Assembly (NCBI GenBank): GCA_964638035.1
Contig: CAZWXD010000007.1
Span: 49,133 to 113,132 of the forward strand
Origin: JAGGAG01 sp964638035
Lineage (GTDB): Bacteria; Gemmatimonadota; Gemmatimonadetes; Gemmatimonadales; GWC2-71-9
DNA: 64,000 nt
Direction of reading: 5' to 3'
In this document: piece by piece, positions 9,257-17,141 of the stretch
How the letters are laid out: each line of letters opens with the position of its first letter
Numbering within the stretch: the stretch's first letter is position 1
Made by a program: the position numbers and the translations under genes
The notes under the pieces: generated by a model
Seen by the model: the letters and a program-made list of their open reading frames with translations, nothing else
Databases searched by the model: none
What the model was told of the DNA's origin: nothing

Positions 9257-9835
9257 ATGACCGGACCGCCAGGCCAGCCGGCCGACCTTCCGATAACTGA
9301 CCTCCTGCATGCGTGGTCGGCCGGCGACCATGGCGCCCCCGACCGGCTCTTGCCGCTTCTCTATCAGCTCCTGCACGACATCGCCGCCCGCCACCTGCGG
9401 AGGGAAGCCGTTGGCCACACCCTTACCCCGACGGCACTGGTCCACGAGGCCTGGATGCGCCTCGCCGCCCAGGCGCGCCTCACCATCAACGACCGCACCC
9501 ACTTCCTGGCGCTCGCCTCGGGCGCCATGCGGCGGGTCCTGGTGGACCACGCGCGCCGCCGGCTGGCCGACAAGCGGGTGGCGCCGCCACCACTCGAGTC
9601 GTTCGACCTGGCCCGCGCCTCCACCGACGAATGGGCCGTCACGGTCATTGCCGTGCACGATGCGCTCGACCGCCTGCGGCAGGTGGACGAGCGGCTCCAC
9701 AGGGTGGTGGAGTGCCGCTTCTTTGGCGGCCTCACCGAGGACGAGACCGCGGAGGTGCTGGGCGTGAGCGTGCGGACGGTGCATCGTGACTGGCTCAAGG
9801 CGCGCGGGTGGCTGCTGATGGCGCTGCGTGACTGA
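9257..9835 (+). CDS. ECF-type RNA polymerase sigma factor (TIGR02999-like)
   Basis: 192 residues with sigma region 2 (about 15-95, ending MRRVLVDHARRRLADKR, characteristic of the TIGR02999 / sigma-70 ECF group) and region 4 (about 125-190, with the EDETAEVLGVSVRTVHRDWLKAR helix-turn-helix). No anti-sigma gene is adjacent; instead the next gene, a Ser/Thr kinase, overlaps the stop codon (GTGACTGA). Sigma factors of this group are commonly paired with kinases, so control by phosphorylation is likely but inferred. A longer open frame extends upstream, but translation should begin at the ATG at 9257, where sigma homology begins. Confidence 0.9.
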   Translation: MTGPPGQPADLPITDLLHAWSAGDHGAPDRLLPLLYQLLHDIAARHLRREAVGHTLTPTALVHEAWMRLAAQARLTINDRTHFLALASGAMRRVLVDHARRRLADKRVAPPPLESFDLARASTDEWAVTVIAVHDALDRLRQVDERLHRVVECRFFGGLTEDETAEVLGVSVRTVHRDWLKARGWLLMALRD

Positions 9836-12152
9836 TTCCGCCGAGCGCTGGCGGCGGGCGCTGGCCATCGTGGACCAGGTCCTCGACCTCGCCGAGCCGT
9901 CCCGCACGGACGCCGTGCTCGCCGCCGCAGGGGGCGACGCCGACCTCGCGGGGCTGGTGCGCCGCTGGCTGGCGGCACACGATGAATCGGCGGCGCTCGA
10001 CCACTGGTCGGCCATCAACGCCAGCGCCCTGACCGAGCTGGCGGCGCCGCTGCCGGCCGGCAGCCTGGTGGGCGCCTGGCGGCTGGTCCGGGTCGCCGGA
10101 TCGGGCGGGATGGGCACCGTCTACGAGGCCGAGCGTGCCGATGGTGCGTTCGAGCTGCGGGCCGCGCTCAAGATCGTGCGCCACCTGGGTGACCTGGCGC
10201 TCCTCTCCGAGCGCCTCCGGCGCGAGCGCGCGATCCTCGCCACGCTCGAGCATCGCAACATCGCCCGGCTCCTCGACGGGGGCATCACGCCGACCGGCCT
10301 GCCCTGGTATGCCATGGAGTTCGTCGAGGGCACCCCCATCACCGACTGGTGCGCCACCCAGCACCTCGCTGTTCGCGGGCGGCTCGCGCTCTTCCAGCAG
10401 GCATGCGACGCGGTCCAGTATGCCCACCAGCGCCTCGTGGTCCACCGCGACCTCAAGCCGGCCAACATGCTCGTGACCCCGGCGGGCGACCTCAAGCTCC
10501 TCGACTTCGGCATCGCCGCCCTGCTCGACGACGAGTCGCCCGGCCCCGAGGACCGGCCGCGCACCCTCGCGCGGCTGCTGACGCCGGAGTATGCCAGCCC
10601 CGAGCAGCGTCGCGGCGAACCGGCCACAGTCGGCGCCGACGTGTACTCGCTTGGTGTCGTGCTCCACGAACTGCTGGTCGGGAAGCGCCCCGCCTCCGAC
10701 GATCCCCCCACACCGTCGTCCGCCCTCTCTGCCCTCTCCGCCCCGTCCGCCGCCACCCTCTCGGCGCGTTCCATCGACCGCGACCTCGACTCCATCACGC
10801 TCACCGCGCTCGATCCCGACCCGTCGCAGCGCTACGGCTCGGTGGAGGCACTCGGAGCCGACATCGTCAGGCACCTCGCCGGCCTTCCCGTGCGCGCACG
10901 TCAGGGCACGTGGGGTTACCGGGTGGGGAAGTTCATTCGGCGGAATCGCGTCGGGGTCGTCCTGGGAACCCTGGCCGTCGCCGCAGTGCTGGGGGGTGCG
11001 ACCGCCACCATGCTCCAGGCCCGGCGCGCACGGCAGCAGGCCGCGGTAGCCCAGCGATCCTCGGATTTCGTGGTGGGGCTGCTCGAACTCTCGTACCCCT
11101 ACGACTCCGGAGGCACGGCACAGTCACTCCGGTCGATGCTCGACAGTGGTGCCGCCCGCGTCCGGGCCCGGCAACGAAACGGCGAGTCTGTGGACCCCGA
11201 TCTCCTTACGGCGCTCTCGCTCGGGTTCTATGGCCTGGGCCGCTTCGACCGCAGCGTGGCGCTCGACAGCCAGGCCCTGGCCATCCGCCTGGCGACCCGT
11301 GAGCCCGACTCGATGCTGGCTGCCGCCAGGTGGCAGCTGGCCGAGAGCCTCCGGCTCGCGGGACGACAGCGCGAGGCCGCGAACCTGTACGCCGACGTGC
11401 TCGCCTTCGAGGTCGCGAAGCATGGCCGGGACGGGCCTGACGTCGCGCGCCTCCTGCAGTCCATGGCACGAGCCTACCGTTCCATGAACGACCTGGCCAC
11501 CGCCGACTCGTTGCTGGACCTTGCCTTTCGCATCCTGGAGGCGAACCCCGGGCTTGGCCGCATTGCCCTCGCGCATGCCTGGCAGACCCGGGGCCACATC
11601 CGCCTCGAGCGTGGCGACCTTGCCGGGGCGGCCGAGGCGTACACAACGGCGCAGCAGGTCCGGCGCGACGTCCGCGCCAGCGAGATCGAGGTGGCGAACT
11701 CCGCCGCGGACCTGGCAGGCGTTGCGCGACGCCAGGGCAACCTGGCGCTCGCGGACTCCCTCATCGAGGCCTCGCTCGACGTCAAGCGCCGGTACCTGGG
11801 CGATGTGCACCCCGAGGTGGCCGACGACATGCGCGAGCTGGGCGCCATTGCGCTTGCCCGTGGGGATGCGGCGGGAGCCGCACGCACCTATCGCGATGCC
11901 CTGGCCCGCTATGCCGCGGCGGGCTGGATCCCCCAGTGGCGCGGCGCCCCGGCGCGGGTGGGGCTGGCGGAGGCGCTCATCAGGCTGGATCGGAAGGCCG
12001 AAGCGCGGGCCCTGCTCGATACCGCCCTGGCGGAGCTCGCCGAACTTGAGGTCACGCCATCAAGGCTCCGGCAGGACGCAGAGCGCATGAGGAATCAGGT
12101 GGCCACCCGGTTGCCCGGTACCAGTGGGCTGCAGGGGTACAGTCGCCAGTAA
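9828..12152 (+). CDS. Ser/Thr kinase with TPR sensor domain, paired with ECF sigma
   Basis: 774 residues. An N-terminal helical segment (about 1-80) is followed by a kinase domain (about 85-345) with GSGGMG, ALKIV, HRDLKPANM, DFG and EYASPEQ motifs, one membrane segment (about 367-388, VVLGTLAVAAVLGG) and an outer TPR-like helical region (about 410-765). The GTG start lies inside the sigma gene and overlaps by eight bases, indicating translational coupling. The arrangement suggests that peptide or protein binding by the TPR region controls phosphorylation of the sigma factor; that link is inference. The Ala/Ser/Pro-rich stretch around residues 297-312 is a flexible linker within the kinase C-lobe. 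Confidence 0.9.
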   Translation: MTDSAERWRRALAIVDQVLDLAEPSRTDAVLAAAGGDADLAGLVRRWLAAHDESAALDHWSAINASALTELAAPLPAGSLVGAWRLVRVAGSGGMGTVYEAERADGAFELRAALKIVRHLGDLALLSERLRRERAILATLEHRNIARLLDGGITPTGLPWYAMEFVEGTPITDWCATQHLAVRGRLALFQQACDAVQYAHQRLVVHRDLKPANMLVTPAGDLKLLDFGIAALLDDESPGPEDRPRTLARLLTPEYASPEQRRGEPATVGADVYSLGVVLHELLVGKRPASDDPPTPSSALSALSAPSAATLSARSIDRDLDSITLTALDPDPSQRYGSVEALGADIVRHLAGLPVRARQGTWGYRVGKFIRRNRVGVVLGTLAVAAVLGGATATMLQARRARQQAAVAQRSSDFVVGLLELSYPYDSGGTAQSLRSMLDSGAARVRARQRNGESVDPDLLTALSLGFYGLGRFDRSVALDSQALAIRLATREPDSMLAAARWQLAESLRLAGRQREAANLYADVLAFEVAKHGRDGPDVARLLQSMARAYRSMNDLATADSLLDLAFRILEANPGLGRIALAHAWQTRGHIRLERGDLAGAAEAYTTAQQVRRDVRASEIEVANSAADLAGVARRQGNLALADSLIEASLDVKRRYLGDVHPEVADDMRELGAIALARGDAAGAARTYRDALARYAAAGWIPQWRGAPARVGLAEALIRLDRKAEARALLDTALAELAELEVTPSRLRQDAERMRNQVATRLPGTSGLQGYSRQ

Positions 12153-12248
12153 ACTGGCAGCCCACTGGTGACGGGTGGTCGGTTTCCGGCAACGGTTCAC
12201 GCCTGGCTGCTGACCCGCAACAGGTGGCGTCCGCCGGCCTCCCGGCCG

Positions 12249-12755
12249 CTATGCGGCGAGCGAGCCAGCTGGGCTGCGCCCCTCGACCGCCTGCCGGATC
12301 CGCGCGAGGTGATGCCAGGCATGCCGCAGCGCATGGTCCTCGATGACAAACTGTGCCGTGACGATGGCGCCGTAGGCAAGCGAGAAGGCGGCGGCGGAAT
12401 CCAGCTGGGCGTCGGTGAACTGGCGGATCTCGTCTGCTGCGACCCTGCTGTTGCGAAGCAGCAGGCCCAGCGCCTCGGAGCGCTCGACCTGGGCAAACTC
12501 CTCGGCGTGCTTCGCATTGATCGCCGCAACGTCCGCCCATGAAACGTTCATGACCGGTTCGCCCCTCGCGATGGCGCGTGTTACGTCCATCTCGATCGGA
12601 TACATGCTCGCCACGTGATGCACGATCACATTGACCGGCCGGCCGTCGCGTACCTTGCGCATCCATTCGGTCGACGCGAGGTCGCCAACGTACGTCGCCA
12701 GTTGCTGCACGCCGGTCTCCAACCGTGCTGCCAGGGCCTTCGCTCGCTGTCCCAC
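12249..12755 (-). CDS. DinB-superfamily protein
   Basis: 168 residues forming a predicted four-helix DinB/YfiT-type bundle, with likely metal ligands in VNVIVHHVAS and in the C-terminal DHALRHAWHHLARIR segment. Members include thiol-dependent transferases and many proteins of unknown role, so no substrate is assigned. The GTG at 12755 is chosen because AGGAG lies seven bases before it; an ATG 22 codons upstream (12821) would add a Pro/Arg-rich stretch without homology. It is divergent from the aldehyde dehydrogenase. Confidence 0.7.
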   Translation of the reverse strand: MGQRAKALAARLETGVQQLATYVGDLASTEWMRKVRDGRPVNVIVHHVASMYPIEMDVTRAIARGEPVMNVSWADVAAINAKHAEEFAQVERSEALGLLLRNSRVAADEIRQFTDAQLDSAAAFSLAYGAIVTAQFVIEDHALRHAWHHLARIRQAVEGRSPAGSLAA

Positions 12756-12953
12756 CGTTCGCTCCTGTGATTGAGGTTGCCTGCAGAGGGGAGTGCGCGT
12801 GAGTGGCGACCGGAGCGACATCGCCTGAACCCGGGGCGGCAGCATGCCCTGCAGCCCTCATGGGGCAGCGAGGGCCATGTTGCGCCCGGCGGTGGCTGGG
12901 GGCATGTTGGAAGGGCAGGCATTGTCGCTGTTCCCTTCCAGGAGGCAGGACGT

Positions 12954-14507
12954 ATGACCACCGCCATTCGGCCCGATGAAGCGGCCACCCTTCCCGACAT
13001 CGCTGCGGGATTCACGACCTCGGTTCCCATCCGCGCGCGGTACGACAACTGGATCGCCGGCGAGTACCGGGCCCCGGCACGCGGGCAGTACTTCACCAAC
13101 CCGTCCCCCGTGACCGGCCAGCCGCTCTGCGAGGTGGCGCGGTCCACCCATGAGGACGTGGACGCGGCGCTCGACGCGGCGCACGCCGCCGCGGTGAGCT
13201 GGAACGCCACCTCACCCACCTACCGCGCCATCATCCTGAACAAGATCGCGGACCGCCTCGAGGAGCACCTGGCCACCCTGGCCTTCATCGAGACGATGGA
13301 CAACGGCAAGCCCATCCGCGAGACGACCCATGCCGACCTCCCGCTCGCCATTGACCACTTTCGCTACTTCGCCGGCGCCATTCGCGCCCAGGAAGGCGGC
13401 ATCAGCGAGGTGGACCACGACACGGTCGCCTACCACTTCCACGAGCCCCTCGGCGTGGTGGGGCAGATCATCCCGTGGAACTTCCCGCTGCTGATGGCGG
13501 TGTGGAAGCTGGCGCCGGCGCTGGCGGCGGGGAACTGCGTGGTGCTCAAGCCGGCGGAGCAGACGCCGGTCTCCATCATGGCGTTCATGGAACTCATCGC
13601 CGACATCCTGCCCAGCGGTGTCGTGAACGTGGTGCAGGGCTTCGGCGTCGAGGCGGGGAAGCCGCTCGCGTCGAGCAACCGCATCGCGAAGATCGCCTTC
13701 ACCGGCGAGACCACGACCGGCCGGCTGATCATGCAGTACGCCTCGGAGAACCTCATTCCCGTCACGCTGGAGCTGGGCGGCAAGTCGCCCAACATCTTCT
13801 TTGCCGACGTGATGGCGGCCGACGACGACTTCTTCGACAAGGCGCTCGAGGGCTTCGCGATGTTCGCCCTCAACCAGGGCGAGGTCTGCACCTGCCCGTC
13901 GCGGGTCCTGGTGCAGGCGAAGATCTACGACAAGTTCATGGAGCGGGCGGTGGCCCGGACCAAGGCGATCGTCGAGGGGAACCCGCTCGACAGTGCCACG
14001 ATGATCGGGGCCCAGGCGTCCAACGACCAGCTCGAGAAGATCCTGAGCTACATCGACATCGGGAAGAAGGAGGGGGCGAAGGTCCTCACCGGCGGCGCCC
14101 GCCGGGTGCACCCGGGCGAGCTCAAGGACGGCTACTACATCCAGCCGACGATCTTCGAGGGCCACAACAAGATGCGGGTGTTCCAGGAGGAGATCTTCGG
14201 GCCGGTGGTGGCGGTCACGAAGTTCAAGGACATGGACGACGCGCTTTCCATCGCCAATGACACCCTCTACGGCCTGGGCGCGGGCGTGTGGAGCCGCGAC
14301 ATCAACACCTGCTACCGCATGGGCCGCGGGATCAAGGCAGGACGCGTCTGGACCAACTGCTACCATGCGTACCCCGCCCACGCGGCGTTCGGCGGGTACA
14401 AGCAGTCGGGCATCGGGCGGGAGAACCACCGCATGATGCTGGGCCACTACCAGCAGACCAAGAACATGCTGGTGAGCTACAGCCCGAAGAAGCTGGGCTT
14501 CTTCTAG
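12954..14507 (+). CDS. NAD-dependent aldehyde dehydrogenase (ExaC/AldA type)
   Basis: 517 residues, typical of the long-N-terminus acetaldehyde/chloroacetaldehyde dehydrogenase group. Visible are NAD-binding IPWNFPLLMAVWKLAPAL, the Lys of VLKPAEQTP, the general base Glu in LELGGKSPN and the catalytic cysteine region NQGEVCTCPSR. It oxidises aldehydes to carboxylates in the cytosol. AGGAGG lies ten bases before the ATG. The DUF779 gene follows three bases after the stop, a pairing often seen with this enzyme, supporting a role in alcohol/aldehyde oxidation rather than betaine synthesis. Confidence 0.93.
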   Translation: MTTAIRPDEAATLPDIAAGFTTSVPIRARYDNWIAGEYRAPARGQYFTNPSPVTGQPLCEVARSTHEDVDAALDAAHAAAVSWNATSPTYRAIILNKIADRLEEHLATLAFIETMDNGKPIRETTHADLPLAIDHFRYFAGAIRAQEGGISEVDHDTVAYHFHEPLGVVGQIIPWNFPLLMAVWKLAPALAAGNCVVLKPAEQTPVSIMAFMELIADILPSGVVNVVQGFGVEAGKPLASSNRIAKIAFTGETTTGRLIMQYASENLIPVTLELGGKSPNIFFADVMAADDDFFDKALEGFAMFALNQGEVCTCPSRVLVQAKIYDKFMERAVARTKAIVEGNPLDSATMIGAQASNDQLEKILSYIDIGKKEGAKVLTGGARRVHPGELKDGYYIQPTIFEGHNKMRVFQEEIFGPVVAVTKFKDMDDALSIANDTLYGLGAGVWSRDINTCYRMGRGIKAGRVWTNCYHAYPAHAAFGGYKQSGIGRENHRMMLGHYQQTKNMLVSYSPKKLGFF

Positions 14508-14510
14508 CCG

Positions 14511-14912
14511 ATGGACGTCGCCCGGGTCGGCATCACCCCGGAGGCCGAACACGTGCTCCGCGACCTCGTCGCGGAGCATGGCCCGCTCCTGTTCCACCAG
14601 TCGGGGGGCTGCTGTGACGGCAGCTCCCCGATGTGCTACCCCCGCCGGGAGTTCAAGGTGGGGCAACGGGACGTGTACCTGGGTGATGTCGCCGGCACGC
14701 CGGTGTACATCGGCGCGCTGCAGTACGAGGCCTGGCGGCACACCCAGTTGCTCATTGACGTCGTGCCGGGCCGGGGCGGGGGATTCTCCCTCGAGGCCCC
14801 GCTCGGCGTGCGCTTCCTCACCCGATCCCGGGTGTTCGACGCCGCCGAACAGGCGTGGCTGGACGCCTGCCCACCCCAGGTCGGGGAGCAGGGCGTCGGT
14901 AGCGCGAAGTAG
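14511..14912 (+). CDS. DUF779 family protein
   Basis: 133 residues of the DUF779 family, recognised by HQSGGCCDGSSPMC near residue 30, a cysteine-rich motif that could bind metal. Genes of this family commonly follow acetaldehyde dehydrogenase genes, as here, where the start lies three bases after the stop of the dehydrogenase. The function is unknown; an accessory role in the same pathway is inferred from neighbourhood. The last 20 residues are low-complexity and probably unstructured. Confidence 0.8.
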   Translation: MDVARVGITPEAEHVLRDLVAEHGPLLFHQSGGCCDGSSPMCYPRREFKVGQRDVYLGDVAGTPVYIGALQYEAWRHTQLLIDVVPGRGGGFSLEAPLGVRFLTRSRVFDAAEQAWLDACPPQVGEQGVGSAK

Positions 14913-14933
14913 TTGCAGGTAGCTAGGTTACGG

Positions 14934-14954
14934 GTGATAGACACTTCCTATTAC
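14934..14954. promoter_or_regulatory. Candidate LysR-type operator upstream of fdsG
   Basis: GTGATAG, seven bases, CTATTAC: a 6-of-7 inverted repeat in an unusually AT-rich patch, 155 bases before fdsG. The spacing and dyad form fit a LysR-type site, and a LysR gene sits at the end of the fds operon. The link is inference. The rest of the 196-base gap shows no other structure. Confidence 0.35.
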
Positions 14955-15108
14955 CATATGTCAGCGGGCTATTTGCCGCGCTGCGGCCAAGTCCTGAGAT
15001 TCAGCATTCCATGAAGGACGTCGCGCTGGACCTGGCGTCGTACGGGTTACCGGCACGTCGCCGCGTGCGCCTGCACCGGCCAGTGCCGTCCCTGTTCCTG
15101 GAGCCTCA

Positions 15109-15582
15109 ATGAGCACCCCTGCCTGGCAAGCCGCAGTGGATGCGGCGGTGAGCGAGCACATCAGCACGCCCGGCGCGCTGATGCCCATCCTGCACGCGGT
15201 GCAGCACCGGATCGGGCACGTTCCCCCCGAGGCCGTCCCCGTCATCGCCCGGGCGCTCAACCTGAGCCGTGCTGAGGTGCACGGCGTGGTGAGCTTCTAC
15301 CATGACTTCCGGAGCACCCCGCCCGGGCGCCACGTGGTGCAGGTCTGCCGCGCCGAGGCGTGCCAGTCGATGGGGTGCGACGCCCTGGTGGAGCACGCGA
15401 AGGAGCGGCTGGGTGTGGACTTCCACGGGACCACCGCCGACGGTGCCATCACCCTCGAGGCGGTGTACTGCCTCGGGAACTGCGCCCTGAGCCCTGCCGT
15501 GATGGCCGATGGCGAGCTGCATGGCCGGATGACGCCAAGGCGCTTCGACGAGCTGGTGACGCAGCTGGAGGCAGCACCATGA
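15109..15582 (+). CDS. fdsG: NAD-dependent formate dehydrogenase, gamma subunit
   Basis: 157 residues, NuoE-like thioredoxin-fold protein holding one [2Fe-2S] cluster; ligands are Cys80, Cys85, Cys121 and Cys125 (CRAEAC and CLGNC). In FdsGBA-type formate dehydrogenases this subunit passes electrons next to the FMN of FdsB. It is first in a tight operon with fdsB, fdsA and fdsD; its stop overlaps the fdsB start as ATGA. Its length matches known FdsG. A nuoE of complex I is unlikely because the next genes are the formate dehydrogenase form. Confidence 0.93.
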   Translation: MSTPAWQAAVDAAVSEHISTPGALMPILHAVQHRIGHVPPEAVPVIARALNLSRAEVHGVVSFYHDFRSTPPGRHVVQVCRAEACQSMGCDALVEHAKERLGVDFHGTTADGAITLEAVYCLGNCALSPAVMADGELHGRMTPRRFDELVTQLEAAP

Positions 15583-17141
15583 CCCGCGTGTTCGTGCCCC
15601 GCGACGCGGCGGCACTCTCGGTTGGCGCCGAGCGAGTGGCGCAGGCGATCGCGGCCGAGGCGGCGGTGCGGGGTGCAGACGTGCGGCTGGTCCGCAACGG
15701 CTCGCGCGGGCTCCTGTGGCTGGAACCGGTGGTCGAGGTGGAAACGGCCGCCGGTCGCGTGGCATACGCGCCGGTGACGGCGGCAGACGTACCCGGCCTC
15801 TTCGACGCGGGGTTCCTCGCCGGGAAGCCGCACCGGCTCTCGCTCGGGCCCATCGAGCAGCACCCGTACTTCGCGCGGCAGGAGCGCCTCACCTTTGCGC
15901 GGGTCGGGATCACCGACCCGGTCTCGCTGGCCGACTACGAGGCGCACGACGGCTACCGCGGCCTCCGGAACGCGCTCGGCATGAGTGGCGCGGCGGTGGT
16001 CGAGGCGGTGACGCTGTCGGGCCTGCGGGGACGGGGCGGGGCGGCGTTCCCCACGGGCATCAAGTGGAAGACGGTGCTGGGCACCACGGCGCCGCAGAAG
16101 TACGTCGTCTGCAACGCCGACGAGGGGGATTCGGGCACCTTCTCCGACCGGATGATCATGGAGGGCGACCCGTTCGTCCTGCTGGAGGGGATGACCATCG
16201 CGGGCATCGCGGTGGGTGCCACCATGGGATACATCTACCTCCGCTCGGAATACCCGCACGCCGCCCGCGCGCTCAACGAGGCGATCCGTGCGGCCCGTGC
16301 GGGGAACCGCCTCGGCGCGGACATCATGGGGAGCGGGAAGCACTTCGACGTCGAGGTGCGGATGGGCGCCGGCGCCTATATCTGCGGCGAGGAGACGGCC
16401 ATGCTCGAGAGCCTCGAGGGGAAGCGGGGCATGGTGCGCTTCAAGCCCCCGCTCCCGGCCATCGAGGGGCTCTTCGGGAAGCCGACCATCGTCAACAACG
16501 TGATCTCGCTGGCGAGCGTGCCGATCATCCTGGACAAGGGTGGCGAGTACTACCGGGACTACGGGATGGGCCGCTCGCGCGGGACGCTGCCGTTCCAGCT
16601 GGCGGGGAACATCAGGCAGGGCGGTCTGGTGGAGAAGGCCTTCGGCCTGACCCTTCGGGAGCTGCTGTACGACTTCGGCGGCGGGTCGGCCTCGGGCCGC
16701 CCGATCCGTGCGGTGCAGGTGGGCGGGCCGCTGGGGGCGTACCTTCCCGAGTCGCAGTTCGACACGCCGCTCGACTACGAGGCGTTTGTCGGCATCAACG
16801 CCATGCTGGGCCACGGCGGGGTCGTCGCGTTCGACGACACCGTGGACATGGCGAGGATGGCGCGCTACGCGATGGAGTTCTGTGCCATCGAGTCGTGCGG
16901 CAAGTGCACCCCGTGCCGCATCGGCTCGGTGCGCGGGGTGGAGGTGATCGACCGGATCGTCGCCAACGAGCAGCGCGCGGCGAACGAGGTGGTGTTGCGC
17001 GACCTCTGCGACACGATGTTGTCGGGCTCGCTCTGCGCCCTGGGTGGCATGGTGCCGTACCCGGTGCTGAGTGCGGTGAACCACTTTCCGCAGGACTTCG
17101 GCCTGAACGGGGCGGGGAAGCACGCAAGGAGTGCAACATGA
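15579..17141 (+). CDS. fdsB: NAD-dependent formate dehydrogenase, beta subunit
   Basis: 520 residues, NuoF-like. After an N-terminal thioredoxin-like region without cluster cysteines (about 1-100) come the FMN/NADH-binding LRGRGGAAFPTG loop (near 150), GAYICGEETAMLESLEG (near 270) and the N3-type [4Fe-4S] ligands ESCGKCTPCR with a later Cys (LCALGG). It reduces NAD+ with electrons from formate. It is translationally coupled on both sides (ATGA with fdsG and with fdsA). Confidence 0.94.
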   Translation: MTRVFVPRDAAALSVGAERVAQAIAAEAAVRGADVRLVRNGSRGLLWLEPVVEVETAAGRVAYAPVTAADVPGLFDAGFLAGKPHRLSLGPIEQHPYFARQERLTFARVGITDPVSLADYEAHDGYRGLRNALGMSGAAVVEAVTLSGLRGRGGAAFPTGIKWKTVLGTTAPQKYVVCNADEGDSGTFSDRMIMEGDPFVLLEGMTIAGIAVGATMGYIYLRSEYPHAARALNEAIRAARAGNRLGADIMGSGKHFDVEVRMGAGAYICGEETAMLESLEGKRGMVRFKPPLPAIEGLFGKPTIVNNVISLASVPIILDKGGEYYRDYGMGRSRGTLPFQLAGNIRQGGLVEKAFGLTLRELLYDFGGGSASGRPIRAVQVGGPLGAYLPESQFDTPLDYEAFVGINAMLGHGGVVAFDDTVDMARMARYAMEFCAIESCGKCTPCRIGSVRGVEVIDRIVANEQRAANEVVLRDLCDTMLSGSLCALGGMVPYPVLSAVNHFPQDFGLNGAGKHARSAT

